From Pseudoclavibacter terrae (GTDB taxonomy: Bacteria > Actinomycetota > Actinomycetes > Actinomycetales > Microbacteriaceae): DNA of 64,000 nucleotides. Shown piece by piece: positions 15,147-22,451 of the stretch. Under the pieces are notes generated by a model. That model saw nothing but the letters and a program-made list of their open reading frames with translations. It did no database searches and had not been told where the DNA came from. Location of the stretch: positions 1 through 64,000 of the forward strand of contig NZ_WBJX01000008.1 in the NCBI RefSeq assembly GCF_008831075.1, written 5' to 3'. Position 1 is the first letter of the stretch; each line of letters opens with the position of its first letter. The position numbers were made by a program, and so were the translations under genes.

Positions 15147-16818
15147 CTGGCCCGCCTCCTTCTCCAGTCGATTGTTCGCCAACACTCTTCACCGCGCCCG
15201 CCGCGGCTTGACCCGCTTCCTTGGCTTTGCCGAGCGCGACTCCGGCTGCCGCACCAGCCGCCATACCCACGGGACCGCCGGCGGCACCCGCGGTCGCGCC
15301 AGCTGCGGCGCCTCCACCTGCAGCAGCTCCCGCACCGGCACCAGCCCCTGCAGTAGCGGCTCCAGCTCCGCTGGTCGCGACCCCGGTCGACGCCGCTCCG
15401 GAAGACGCGGCGGCTCCGGTCTTTCCGCCGGCTGCCGCGTTTTGGGCGCCGGCGTTCTGCGCGGAGGTGGACGCGGACGGCGTTGCGTTCTTGCCACCGG
15501 TCGGTGGGGAGGTCGTGGTGCTGCCGTTCTGTCCCGACTGGCCGCTGTTGCCCTTGCTCCCGCCTCCTCCTCCGGTGCTGAGGCGTCCGAGCGCTGCAGC
15601 GCCCGACGGGAGCGCAGCAAGGGCTCCGGCGGCGAGGGCTGCTCCTCCGGCGCCGGCGGCCATGGAGCCGACCATGGGGGTCACGAAGCGCATGAGCGCG
15701 GGCATCGCGAACAGGGCGATGATCATGAGCATCAGCCCAGTGAGGACCGCGAGCAAGCCCGTGCCGTCGTCCTGGAACACGTCGGTGCCCGCGAGCCGGA
15801 ACGCGGCCGCGTAGACGATCGCCGCTGCCGGCTTGTAGAGCACGAGAGCGACAATCCAGGCGACGCATTTACGGAACCAGTTCTTGCCCATCTCCGTGTT
15901 CGTCGCGGACGCGGCCAGCGGGAAGATCCCAGCAAGAACCACGAGCATGCCGCCACGAGCGACCATGAGCACGATCTGGAACGCAGACGCCAGCACCGCG
16001 ATGAGGCCCAGGACGATGATGAGCAGTGGGCCGAGCGATCCGGCAGCCGGGTTCGTGGTCAGGGCGAGCAGTACGAGGATGTTCTCCCCGAAGCAGGTGC
16101 CGCCGGGGTCGTCGACCGCGCAGTCCGTGGACGCGTTCAGGACCCACACTGCGAACGTGTCCGCGGCGCTGATGAGGATCCCGACGATCGTGGTGCCCGC
16201 TCCCGCGACGACGATGAGCGTGAGCAGGCTCTTCACGGTGTCGCGGCCGGGCTCGCCCCGCTGCTCCCACACCATGCGGATCCCGCCCACGATCACAGAC
16301 AAGACCGCGACCGCACCAATCAGCCACCAGAGGGACGATTGGATGAAGTACGTCGCTCCCCCAGCGCCCTGCGGTCCCCCGGACCTGACGACCTGCGCGA
16401 CGATCGCGCTCGCCGCGCTGATGAGCACGACTCCACCCATGATGTAGCCGAGCTTCCCGACGGCCGCGATCCCTTCGCCGGCGCGCATGCGCGTGGCGAT
16501 GAGCATGCCCAGGATGAGGATCGAGATGATCGCGAAGACCATTCCGATCCAGGTCACGTACCCGAGGAGCACCCCGATCTCGGCGCTGATCGGTGGCGCC
16601 CCGACGGCCGTTTGGTCGCCGGTATCCGTGATGTTCGGGGTGCCGATGTAAACCCAGACCGTGCCGAGCGAGGCGACGGTCTTGCCGACGGCCTCTGCGA
16701 CGGCGTTCGCCATGTCATCGAGGGCGCCACTGGTTATCGCTTTCGCGCCTTCGAGAGCGAGGCATTTCGGGTCGACGGCCTGCCAACCTGTGCAGCCAGG
16801 CGAAGTAGTTGCAGTCAA
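15133..16818 (-). CDS. VirB6/TrbL-like polytopic channel protein
   Basis: A 561-aa membrane protein with several transmembrane helices between about residues 80 and 385 and a luminal cysteine pair (TDCAVDDPGGTCF). The long C-terminal tail from about residue 400 is Ala/Gly/Ser/Thr-rich, low complexity and probably disordered. This layout matches VirB6/TrbL-type inner-membrane channel components. It lies between the VirB8-like and SCO6880-like genes. A leading segment MTATTSPGCTGWQAVDPKCL resembles the start of many actinobacterial homologues. Confidence 0.85.
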   Translation of the reverse strand: MTATTSPGCTGWQAVDPKCLALEGAKAITSGALDDMANAVAEAVGKTVASLGTVWVYIGTPNITDTGDQTAVGAPPISAEIGVLLGYVTWIGMVFAIISILILGMLIATRMRAGEGIAAVGKLGYIMGGVVLISAASAIVAQVVRSGGPQGAGGATYFIQSSLWWLIGAVAVLSVIVGGIRMVWEQRGEPGRDTVKSLLTLIVVAGAGTTIVGILISAADTFAVWVLNASTDCAVDDPGGTCFGENILVLLALTTNPAAGSLGPLLIIVLGLIAVLASAFQIVLMVARGGMLVVLAGIFPLAASATNTEMGKNWFRKCVAWIVALVLYKPAAAIVYAAAFRLAGTDVFQDDGTGLLAVLTGLMLMIIALFAMPALMRFVTPMVGSMAAGAGGAALAAGALAALPSGAAALGRLSTGGGGGSKGNSGQSGQNGSTTTSPPTGGKNATPSASTSAQNAGAQNAAAGGKTGAAASSGAASTGVATSGAGAATAGAGAGAGAAAGGGAAAGATAGAAGGPVGMAAGAAAGVALGKAKEAGQAAAGAVKSVGEQSTGEGGGPDGSR

Positions 16819-16821
16819 TGC

Positions 16822-17592
16822 CTAGGCACCCCAGGCGATGTATCCGGCCAGGTCAGGGATGGTTGCTACGTCGATGGGCACCGCCGGGTCGACGACTTGG
16901 AGCTTCCAGTCCCCGTCTTCCCAGACAAGGTCGTAGACCATCGACAGATTCACCGTCTGACCCTGGGTGGAGCCTCGGAGGGCGATGTCCACTCGAGCTG
17001 ATTCACCTTCGTAGGAAAGGACCCGGAAACCGGCGATGTCGACTCGGATGCCGGAAGAGTCAACGCCACCGGTAGGGCCTGCGGCGAGTACTTCATCTCG
17101 GCCTGGGCCTTCTGCGAGGAAGTACTCGAGGAAGCTGCCCACGGTTTCCTGGTTGGAGCCCTGTGCAGCAGCGTTTGCGGCTGCAAAGACTGCTCCTTCG
17201 GGTGACTGCTGGAAGCAGTTGCGAACGCCGTCCGGTGTTGTTGCGGCTGGGCCGTAAGTATCGGAAGTCGGGAAGCCGACCGTTCCCGCGTAAGACCACT
17301 CAGCTTCTGGCGCGCTGTTGAGCGAGCCTTCGAGGACTTGCCCGGGAAGTCCGCAGATGCTGCCGCCGCTCTGGGCTGAAGATTCCGCGGGAGGTGTTCC
17401 AGCTGAGCTGGGCGTCCCGGTTGCCGTGGGGGCTGTTTCTTGTGATGAATCGTCGGACTGGTTCTGGCTGTTGACGATGCCTGAGATGCCGAGCACGACG
17501 CCGAGGACAACAACGATCGCGACGATGATGGCGGCGATGATGAACCAGGGGCGCGTGTAGGGGTTGGGGGTTTCGTCGTTGGTGTTGGTCAT
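16822..17592 (-). CDS. VirB8/TcpC-like membrane-anchored conjugation protein
   Basis: A 256-aa protein with a short cytoplasmic N-terminus, one membrane helix at about residues 17-39 (WFIIAAIIVAIVVVLGVVLG) and a Ser/Thr/Pro linker. The extracytoplasmic domain (about 85-256) looks like an NTF2-like fold, ending DLVWEDGDWKLQVVDPAVPI. VirB8 and TcpC proteins with this topology scaffold the secretion channel. The gene is 3 bp upstream of the VirB6-like gene. The family assignment is by topology and context rather than a diagnostic motif. Confidence 0.7.
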   Translation of the reverse strand: MTNTNDETPNPYTRPWFIIAAIIVAIVVVLGVVLGISGIVNSQNQSDDSSQETAPTATGTPSSAGTPPAESSAQSGGSICGLPGQVLEGSLNSAPEAEWSYAGTVGFPTSDTYGPAATTPDGVRNCFQQSPEGAVFAAANAAAQGSNQETVGSFLEYFLAEGPGRDEVLAAGPTGGVDSSGIRVDIAGFRVLSYEGESARVDIALRGSTQGQTVNLSMVYDLVWEDGDWKLQVVDPAVPIDVATIPDLAGYIAWGA

Positions 17593-17601
17593 GGTGGCTG
17601 C

Positions 17602-17904
17602 TTAGGCGAAGAACCCGACGAGGGAGGTGGCGGCGGAGATGATGATGACGCCGCCGAGGGCCATTCCGATTTTGCCGGCGTGCTCGCCGCCCTCGCCGCG
17701 ACGGGACTGGATGGCCATGAGGGCGCCGGCGGCGATGAGTCCGAGGACGCAGATGGCGAGGGCGATCCATTTCACCCATCCGAGGAGGGTGGAGACGCCT
17801 TCGGTGCCGGGCGGCTGGATCGGTGGGGAGTCGGGGATGGAGAGGCTGACGGTTGCGGCGAGGTCTCCGGCGAGGGCGATGGTGGAGAGCAGTTCGGGGG
17901 TCAT
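17602..17904 (-). CDS. VirB2/TrbC-like pilin-type membrane protein
   Basis: A 100-aa protein with two hydrophobic helices at about residues 42-65 and 78-98, a short basic loop (SRRGEGGEH) and an N-terminal hydrophobic segment. It is the size and topology of VirB2/TrbC-like subunits in actinobacterial loci. The ATG at 17904 overlaps the upstream stop by 4 bp; the frame to 18174 lies inside the DUF6668 gene and is Arg-rich. It would be the pilus-like or channel subunit. Confidence 0.7.
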   Translation of the reverse strand: MTPELLSTIALAGDLAATVSLSIPDSPPIQPPGTEGVSTLLGWVKWIALAICVLGLIAAGALMAIQSRRGEGGEHAGKIGMALGGVIIISAATSLVGFFA

Positions 17905-18533
17905 GCCGGTCCCTTTCGGTTGGTGGTGTCTGATGCACCGGACGTGATGGCGGTGAGGTCGGAGATGAGGGCGCGCACATCGCGATGCGCGGCTTCGGGA
18001 TCGGGTGTCTCGCCGAGGCGCCAGCTGTCCTGCCAGGGCAGATGCCAGGTGCGGGGGACGCCGCCGGCGACGATGCCCGCGAAGTCCCGCAGCGGGCGCG
18101 GGAGACGGCCGGGCGCGTCCGCGATGACGACCAAGCCCGCGAGGTCGGCGAAAGGCACGAGCCCAGACCCCCACTGGGTGGCTGCTCGTTGCGCGGCTTT
18201 CAGGCCGTGCATGTTGGAGCGGGCGGTGAGGACCACTCGGAGTCGAGTATTCGATGCGGCCGGTTGCGGCCAGGCGTGCTCACTGCTCGCCCAGTCAGGG
18301 TCGAGAGCGGCGAGCGTCGACTCGCCGGCGCCGCCGTGCGCGCCGAGGATCCAGAGCCGCGCGGACCGCGTCTGTTCGCGTACCGGGAGCTGATCGACGC
18401 GATCAGGGGCAGGAACACCAAGCTGCGGCCGCGTTGGGCGATCCCGAATCCAAGGGTTCAGAGCTGGGGTCTCGTGGCGGTCAAGGGAACTTCCGGCGGA
18501 TTTCGCTGTCCACGGGTTGGTTTCGACGCTCAC
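17901..18533 (-). CDS. DUF6668-like P-loop-related protein
   Basis: A 210-aa protein, first gene of the transfer operon. The segment LWILGAHGGAGESTLA (about 60-75) looks like a Walker A motif in which the invariant Lys is replaced by Glu. ARLWILGAHGGAGEST followed by a domain with VVIADAPGRLP matches the DUF6668 type seen in actinobacterial conjugative elements. It may regulate or structurally support the secretion ATPases. ATP hydrolysis is doubtful without the Lys. The family assignment is from memory of this motif and of its position before the VirB2-like gene. Confidence 0.65.
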   Translation of the reverse strand: MSVETNPWTAKSAGSSLDRHETPALNPWIRDRPTRPQLGVPAPDRVDQLPVREQTRSARLWILGAHGGAGESTLAALDPDWASSEHAWPQPAASNTRLRVVLTARSNMHGLKAAQRAATQWGSGLVPFADLAGLVVIADAPGRLPRPLRDFAGIVAGGVPRTWHLPWQDSWRLGETPDPEAAHRDVRALISDLTAITSGASDTTNRKGPA

Positions 18534-18707
18534 CGAGTACCCCTCCCCTGATAATTGGCGCAGGTCGCCAGAGCACCACTTGGCCGGTGCTCAACGGTTT
18601 GAACCATACGGAACTAAACGGAGCGTATCAAACATGTATGAAACACGCTGTAACGCTGTTTTGTGTACTCTGTCGGCATGGTGTGGAGCTTCTGGGATGG
18701 GATCGCG
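18534..18707. promoter_or_regulatory. Divergent promoter/operator region of the transfer operons
   Basis: This 174-bp gap separates the leftward transfer operon from the rightward HTH gene. It has an inverted pair GTTTGA (18597-18602) / TCAAAC (18628-18633), and AGCGT/ACGCT arms near 18622-18648. The short direct repeat CGCTGTAACGCTGT follows at about 18647. The segment is locally AT-richer. It probably holds both promoters and the binding site of the adjacent regulator. Confidence 0.5.
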
Positions 18708-18950
18708 ATGAGCGATCACCAGGGCCTGGATTCTCTGTTCGCTGACCTGCCCGAGGTCTTGTCGACGCCGGAGGTGGCGAAGCTCCTCAACATGTCTGTG
18801 CCAGGGGTACAGAAGTGGTTGAAGGAGGGCGTCATCCCGGGGTACAAGGTCGGGCGGACCTGGTTCGTCACGAAGCATGACCTTCGGGCGACGTTCCAGG
18901 CCGGCGCGAACACCAAGCCCAGCAGAGAAACGGAAATTCACGAAGGGTAG
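18708..18950 (+). CDS. Excisionase-type HTH DNA-binding protein
   Basis: An 80-aa protein with a winged-helix domain of the MerR/excisionase type: LSTPEVAKLLNMSVPGVQKW, then the recognition strand LKEGVIPGYKVGRTWFVTKHDL. Such proteins are recombination directionality factors or small transcription factors. With no integrase nearby, control of the divergent transfer promoters is the better guess. The ATG at 18708 is chosen, with GGGATGGGAT upstream; starts at 18663 or 18678 would add up to 15 residues. Confidence 0.8.
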   Translation: MSDHQGLDSLFADLPEVLSTPEVAKLLNMSVPGVQKWLKEGVIPGYKVGRTWFVTKHDLRATFQAGANTKPSRETEIHEG

Positions 18951-18960
18951 TTCTCCCCGT

Positions 18961-19512
18961 ATGGCTCGACGCGAACGAGTAGGTGCCAGCCTCGCGATCG
19001 TCGCAGCGCTCAGTCTGAGTGCCTGCGCGGCCGAGCCACGGAACACCCCACCGCCCGCCGAGTCGACCGCGCCGTCCTCGACGATGTTTGTCCCCGATCT
19101 CGACCAGTTCACCCCGCCCCCAGCGGGCGTTATCGACGACAAGACGGGACAGACCACGGGTCCGAAAGCTCCCGCCGTGTGGGACGACACCTCCCGCGCT
19201 GCAGCTGTCGCGGCGGCCGAGACGGCGATGACTGCGTACGCCAGGCCCACGGTCGATGCAAACACGTGGATCGAGGAGCTCACGCCGCTGCTCACGCCGA
19301 AAGCGGCGAAGGACTACAACTACCTCCGCAACAGCACGATCCCCGCGACCCAGGTCACCGGTCCCGGGGTGATCGTGAACGACGACAGCGTGTACCTCGC
19401 GCACGTCGAGGTGCCGACGGACGCGGGCACGTGGACGGTGATGATCGTCCGCGAATACGGTGACTCGCCCTGGCTGGTCGAACGGTTCGCACCCCCGGCA
19501 GGGATGCACTGA
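18961..19512 (+). CDS. Conjugation-associated lipoprotein
   Basis: A 183-aa lipoprotein. The signal peptide MARRERVGASLAIVAALSLS is followed by lipobox LSAC, so Cys at about residue 22 would be lipidated and hold the protein on the outer face of the membrane. After a Pro/Thr linker, residues about 75-183 look like an NTF2/TcpC-type domain (WVEELTPLL-like segment, then TWTVMIVREYGDSPWLVERF). It begins 10 bp after the HTH gene and ends 2 bp before the M23 gene. Its likely role is in cell-envelope assembly of the secretion channel. Confidence 0.8.
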   Translation: MARRERVGASLAIVAALSLSACAAEPRNTPPPAESTAPSSTMFVPDLDQFTPPPAGVIDDKTGQTTGPKAPAVWDDTSRAAAVAAAETAMTAYARPTVDANTWIEELTPLLTPKAAKDYNYLRNSTIPATQVTGPGVIVNDDSVYLAHVEVPTDAGTWTVMIVREYGDSPWLVERFAPPAGMH

Positions 19513-19514
19513 CT

Positions 19515-20606
19515 GTGGGCAAGCAGCAAGGCGCCGGCGGCGTTATCGCGATCGTCGCCGCCCCCGTGGCGATCATCGTGCTCGTGCTCAGCCTCGTGCT
19601 GATGCTCGGCACGAACGCGAACGCCTGCAACCTCGAAGGCGACGCAGCGACCGCTGTCTCGGTCGATCCGAACAGCATCCCGGACGTGGAGATCGCCGGC
19701 TACCAGGGAGAGCAGCTCGTAAACGCCGCGAACGTGATCCTCGCCGGTAATGACATGGGCCTCAGTGTGCGGGACCAGACGATCGGCGTGATGACCGCGA
19801 TGGGCGAATCCACGCTCAACAACATCGACTACGGCGACTGGGAAACCTCGGGTGTGACCAACCCGGACGGCTCCCCCACCACCAGCATCGGCCTCTTCCA
19901 GCAACAGGACCACTGGGGCAGCCGCGAAGAGCGCCTCAACCCGTACCGGGCCGCGCAGATCTTCTACTCCGCCATGGAAATCTCCGTGCCCCTCCCCGAA
20001 CGCGACAGCGTGGAGCCGACGCTGGTCGCGAACCGCACCCAGGTGAACCTCGACCCCTACTACTACGCCCAGTTCTGGGACGGCGCCGTGCAGATCGTCG
20101 AAGAACTCTCCGGCACCACCACCGGCCTCAGCACCGGGGCCGGCGCGCAAGTCTGCTCCACCGTCGCCGGCACCCAAGGTCAGGTGTCCTCCACCGGGTG
20201 GGCGGTCCCGGGCGAGGGGCCGATCACGGACCCGTACGGGATGCGCACCCACCCCATCTACGGCGACCAACGCCTCCACTCCGGCACGGACCTCGCCGCG
20301 GGCGGCTGCGACGGCCCCATCTGGGCAGCACAAGCCGGCACCGTCACCTTCCGCGGCTTCGACTCCGGCGGCAACGGCACCATCACCCTCGACCACGGCG
20401 AAGGCATCACCACCAAATACCTGCACTCCTTCGAGAGCGGGCTGCTCGTCAACGTCGGCGACACCGTCCAAGCCGGCCAGCAGATCGCGATGACCGGCAC
20501 CAGCGGCCAATCCACCGGCTGCCACCTGCACTTCATGGTCCTCATCAACGACGAAACCGTCGACCCCGAACCATTCCTCGCCCAAGTGGGCATCACCCTC
20601 GGCTGA
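19515..20606 (+). CDS. Conjugation peptidoglycan hydrolase (lysozyme-like + M23)
   Basis: A 363-aa bifunctional wall hydrolase, VirB1-like in role. It has an N-terminal membrane anchor (about 10-32). A lysozyme-like domain follows (about 60-200), with a candidate catalytic Glu in VMTAMGEST (E98). The C-terminal M23/LytM metallopeptidase has HSGTD (H255, D259) and HLHF (H337, H339), the full Zn-binding set. It would open peptidoglycan for the transfer channel. The GTG start at 19515 follows the lipoprotein stop by 2 bp. Confidence 0.93.
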   Translation: MGKQQGAGGVIAIVAAPVAIIVLVLSLVLMLGTNANACNLEGDAATAVSVDPNSIPDVEIAGYQGEQLVNAANVILAGNDMGLSVRDQTIGVMTAMGESTLNNIDYGDWETSGVTNPDGSPTTSIGLFQQQDHWGSREERLNPYRAAQIFYSAMEISVPLPERDSVEPTLVANRTQVNLDPYYYAQFWDGAVQIVEELSGTTTGLSTGAGAQVCSTVAGTQGQVSSTGWAVPGEGPITDPYGMRTHPIYGDQRLHSGTDLAAGGCDGPIWAAQAGTVTFRGFDSGGNGTITLDHGEGITTKYLHSFESGLLVNVGDTVQAGQQIAMTGTSGQSTGCHLHFMVLINDETVDPEPFLAQVGITLG

Positions 20607-20621
20607 ACGGAACACCCACCA

Positions 20622-21911
20622 ATGACCCTGCAGCAGCACACCACCCCCGTCATCACCGCCCACGCCGACCAGCACGGCACCGGACACATCACCATCGACG
20701 GCGCCACCCAGCCCCTCACCGCCAGCAGCCTCGACGCGGCCCGCGACCACATCATCACCACCCTCACCACGCTCGCCCGCACCCACCAGGCACCCGTCAC
20801 CGCGACCACCACCGACCCCGACGGCACCTGGCACCTCACCGTCGACCCCACCGGCCACGTCCACGCCGAACCCCACCACGCCGCACCTCCTGCCGCCGAG
20901 GCGACTGTGGCAGCCGCGGCGCCGCAGGTGGCCCCAGCTGCGGAACAGCAGACCGCGCCGGCAGCGCCGCAGGATGAGGCGCCGCCGCTGCGAGACGGGC
21001 GCCGATCGTTCCTAACACAGGAACAGACCGAAGAACCCGCAACCAATGGATGGCGCGGCGCGCTCTCCAAGGTCGGGATCCGCCTCACCCCCTCTGAGCA
21101 AGAGCGGGCCGAACGCGCCGACGCGCACGCCGTGAGCCAGCACTGGCCAGGACCGCGCACCATCGCCGTCGTCAACGCCAAAGGCGGCAGCTCGAAAACC
21201 CCCACCACGATCCTCCTCGCGGCCGTCTTCGCCCGCTTCGGCGGCGCCGGCGTCCTCACCTGGGACAACAACCAAACCCGAGGCACCCTCGGCTGGCGCA
21301 CCGAACAAGGACCCCACGACTCCACCCTCCTCGAGCTCCTCCCCCAAGTCGACCGACTCCTCTCGACCGGAGCGCAATCCGCGGACCTCGCGCACTACGT
21401 CCACCACCAAACCCGCGACCGCTTCGACGTGCTCCGCTCCCAACCCACGAACCTCGCCCACGAACAACGCATGGCACCCGAAGACGTCGACGCGATCCAC
21501 GCCGTCGCGTCCAAGTACTACCGGCTCGTGTTCATCGACTCCGGCAACGACGAATCCGACCCCATGTGGCTGCGCATGATCGACCACACCGACCAACTCG
21601 TGCTCGCCACCACCACCCGCGACGACCACGCCGAAGCCGGAGCCCTCCTCCTCGAAGCACTCGCCCAACGGGACGAGAAATCCGCACAGCTCGCCCGCAG
21701 GGCTGTCGTCGTCGTCAATCAAGCCAATGCCAAGAGCTCACGGGCTGATCTCGAGCTGGTCGCAAGCGGGTACCGCAGCCTCGTCCGCGCCGTCGCGACC
21801 ATCCCCTTCGACCCAGCCATGGTCGACGGCATACTCCGCTACGGCTCGCTCCGAGCGTCCACGCGGCGTTCCTGGCTCTCGGCCGGCGCCGCTGTTGCGA
21901 GAGGGCTCTGA
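20622..21911 (+). CDS. ParA/MinD-like ATPase of the conjugative element
   Basis: A 429-aa protein with a variable N-terminal half (about 1-150, His/Thr and Ala/Pro-rich). The C-terminal half is a ParA/MinD-type ATPase with a deviant Walker A VNAKGGSSKTPTT (about 184-196), a switch region WDNNQTRGTLGWR and Walker B LVFIDSGNDESDP. The canonical KGGxGKT is altered to KGGSSKT, a variant seen in conjugation-associated ParA-like proteins. It could position the transfer machinery or partition the element. It lies 15 bp after the M23 gene. Confidence 0.85.
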   Translation: MTLQQHTTPVITAHADQHGTGHITIDGATQPLTASSLDAARDHIITTLTTLARTHQAPVTATTTDPDGTWHLTVDPTGHVHAEPHHAAPPAAEATVAAAAPQVAPAAEQQTAPAAPQDEAPPLRDGRRSFLTQEQTEEPATNGWRGALSKVGIRLTPSEQERAERADAHAVSQHWPGPRTIAVVNAKGGSSKTPTTILLAAVFARFGGAGVLTWDNNQTRGTLGWRTEQGPHDSTLLELLPQVDRLLSTGAQSADLAHYVHHQTRDRFDVLRSQPTNLAHEQRMAPEDVDAIHAVASKYYRLVFIDSGNDESDPMWLRMIDHTDQLVLATTTRDDHAEAGALLLEALAQRDEKSAQLARRAVVVVNQANAKSSRADLELVASGYRSLVRAVATIPFDPAMVDGILRYGSLRASTRRSWLSAGAAVARGL

Positions 21912-22033
21912 AAGTGCTCGGGCTTCAGAACCGATCGGCTGGCCAGGCTGATGGTGATCAGAACCGTGAGGGATTAACGCGACACGCGACCGACGTTGCG
22001 TTTCAGGAAACGATTCGCGGCATGATTCTTGGC

Positions 22034-22267
22034 ATGGGGAGACCAAGCAAGGGTGAACGAGACGCCATCATGGCCAAACCAGCCATGCCACTAGCGAAGG
22101 TTATCCGTGCGAATGCGGAGGCCTCCGGCTACACCAACGGTGACTACATCACAAAGCTCGTGGCCGAGGCGCTCGGTATGCCTGAGTATGCCCCTAAGCC
22201 GGATAAGGCAGACCACGGAGCGACACAACTCCCCCTCGAGACGGAGGCCCATTCAGCAGCGGCCTAA
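22034..22267 (+). CDS. Small conjugative-element protein (MGRPSKG type)
   Basis: A 77-aa protein starting MGRPSKGERDAIMAKPAMPL, with a helical centre (ANAEASGYTNGDYITKLVAE) and a C-terminal tail ending QLPLETEA. Proteins with the MGRPSKG start recur next to ParA-like genes in actinobacterial mobile elements. A small DNA-binding or partition role is inferred. The frame opens at GTG 21914, but the ATG at 22034 gives the conserved-looking start. Confidence 0.65.
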   Translation: MGRPSKGERDAIMAKPAMPLAKVIRANAEASGYTNGDYITKLVAEALGMPEYAPKPDKADHGATQLPLETEAHSAAA

Positions 22268-22272
22268 CGAAA

Positions 22273-22302
22273 AGAGGCCCGCCGCTTTCGCGACGAGCCT
22301 CT
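22273..22302 (+). terminator. Weak terminator-like hairpin
   Basis: AGAGGC (22273-22278) pairs with GCCTCT (22297-22302) after the small protein gene. There is no T-tract, so it may be a weak or factor-assisted terminator. Confidence 0.4.
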
Positions 22303-22451
22303 GAAAGATTCGTAGCTCAAACCCTCACAGTTTGCCGACCAAGAGGTTCGAGCTAGTTCCCACGCAGTTCCGGTTACCAGCCGGGCCTTCGTAGTACCCA
22401 CTCCGAGGAGGAGGTGCCCTCATAGTACCTAAAACTGTCTCGTTTGTCCCT

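Noticed and set aside
15221-15814. Ala/Pro-rich plus-strand frame opposite the VirB6-like tail
   Set aside because: Mirror of the low-complexity Ala/Gly tail of the VirB6-like protein.
18534-18707. A possible att site next to the excisionase-like gene
   Set aside because: No integrase, tRNA end or matching direct repeat is visible; transcriptional regulation explains the HTH gene better.
19320-20879. A 519-aa minus-strand frame opposite the M23 gene
   Set aside because: Gly/Val/Asp-rich shadow frame; the plus-strand lipoprotein and M23 hydrolase have signal, lipobox and zinc motifs.
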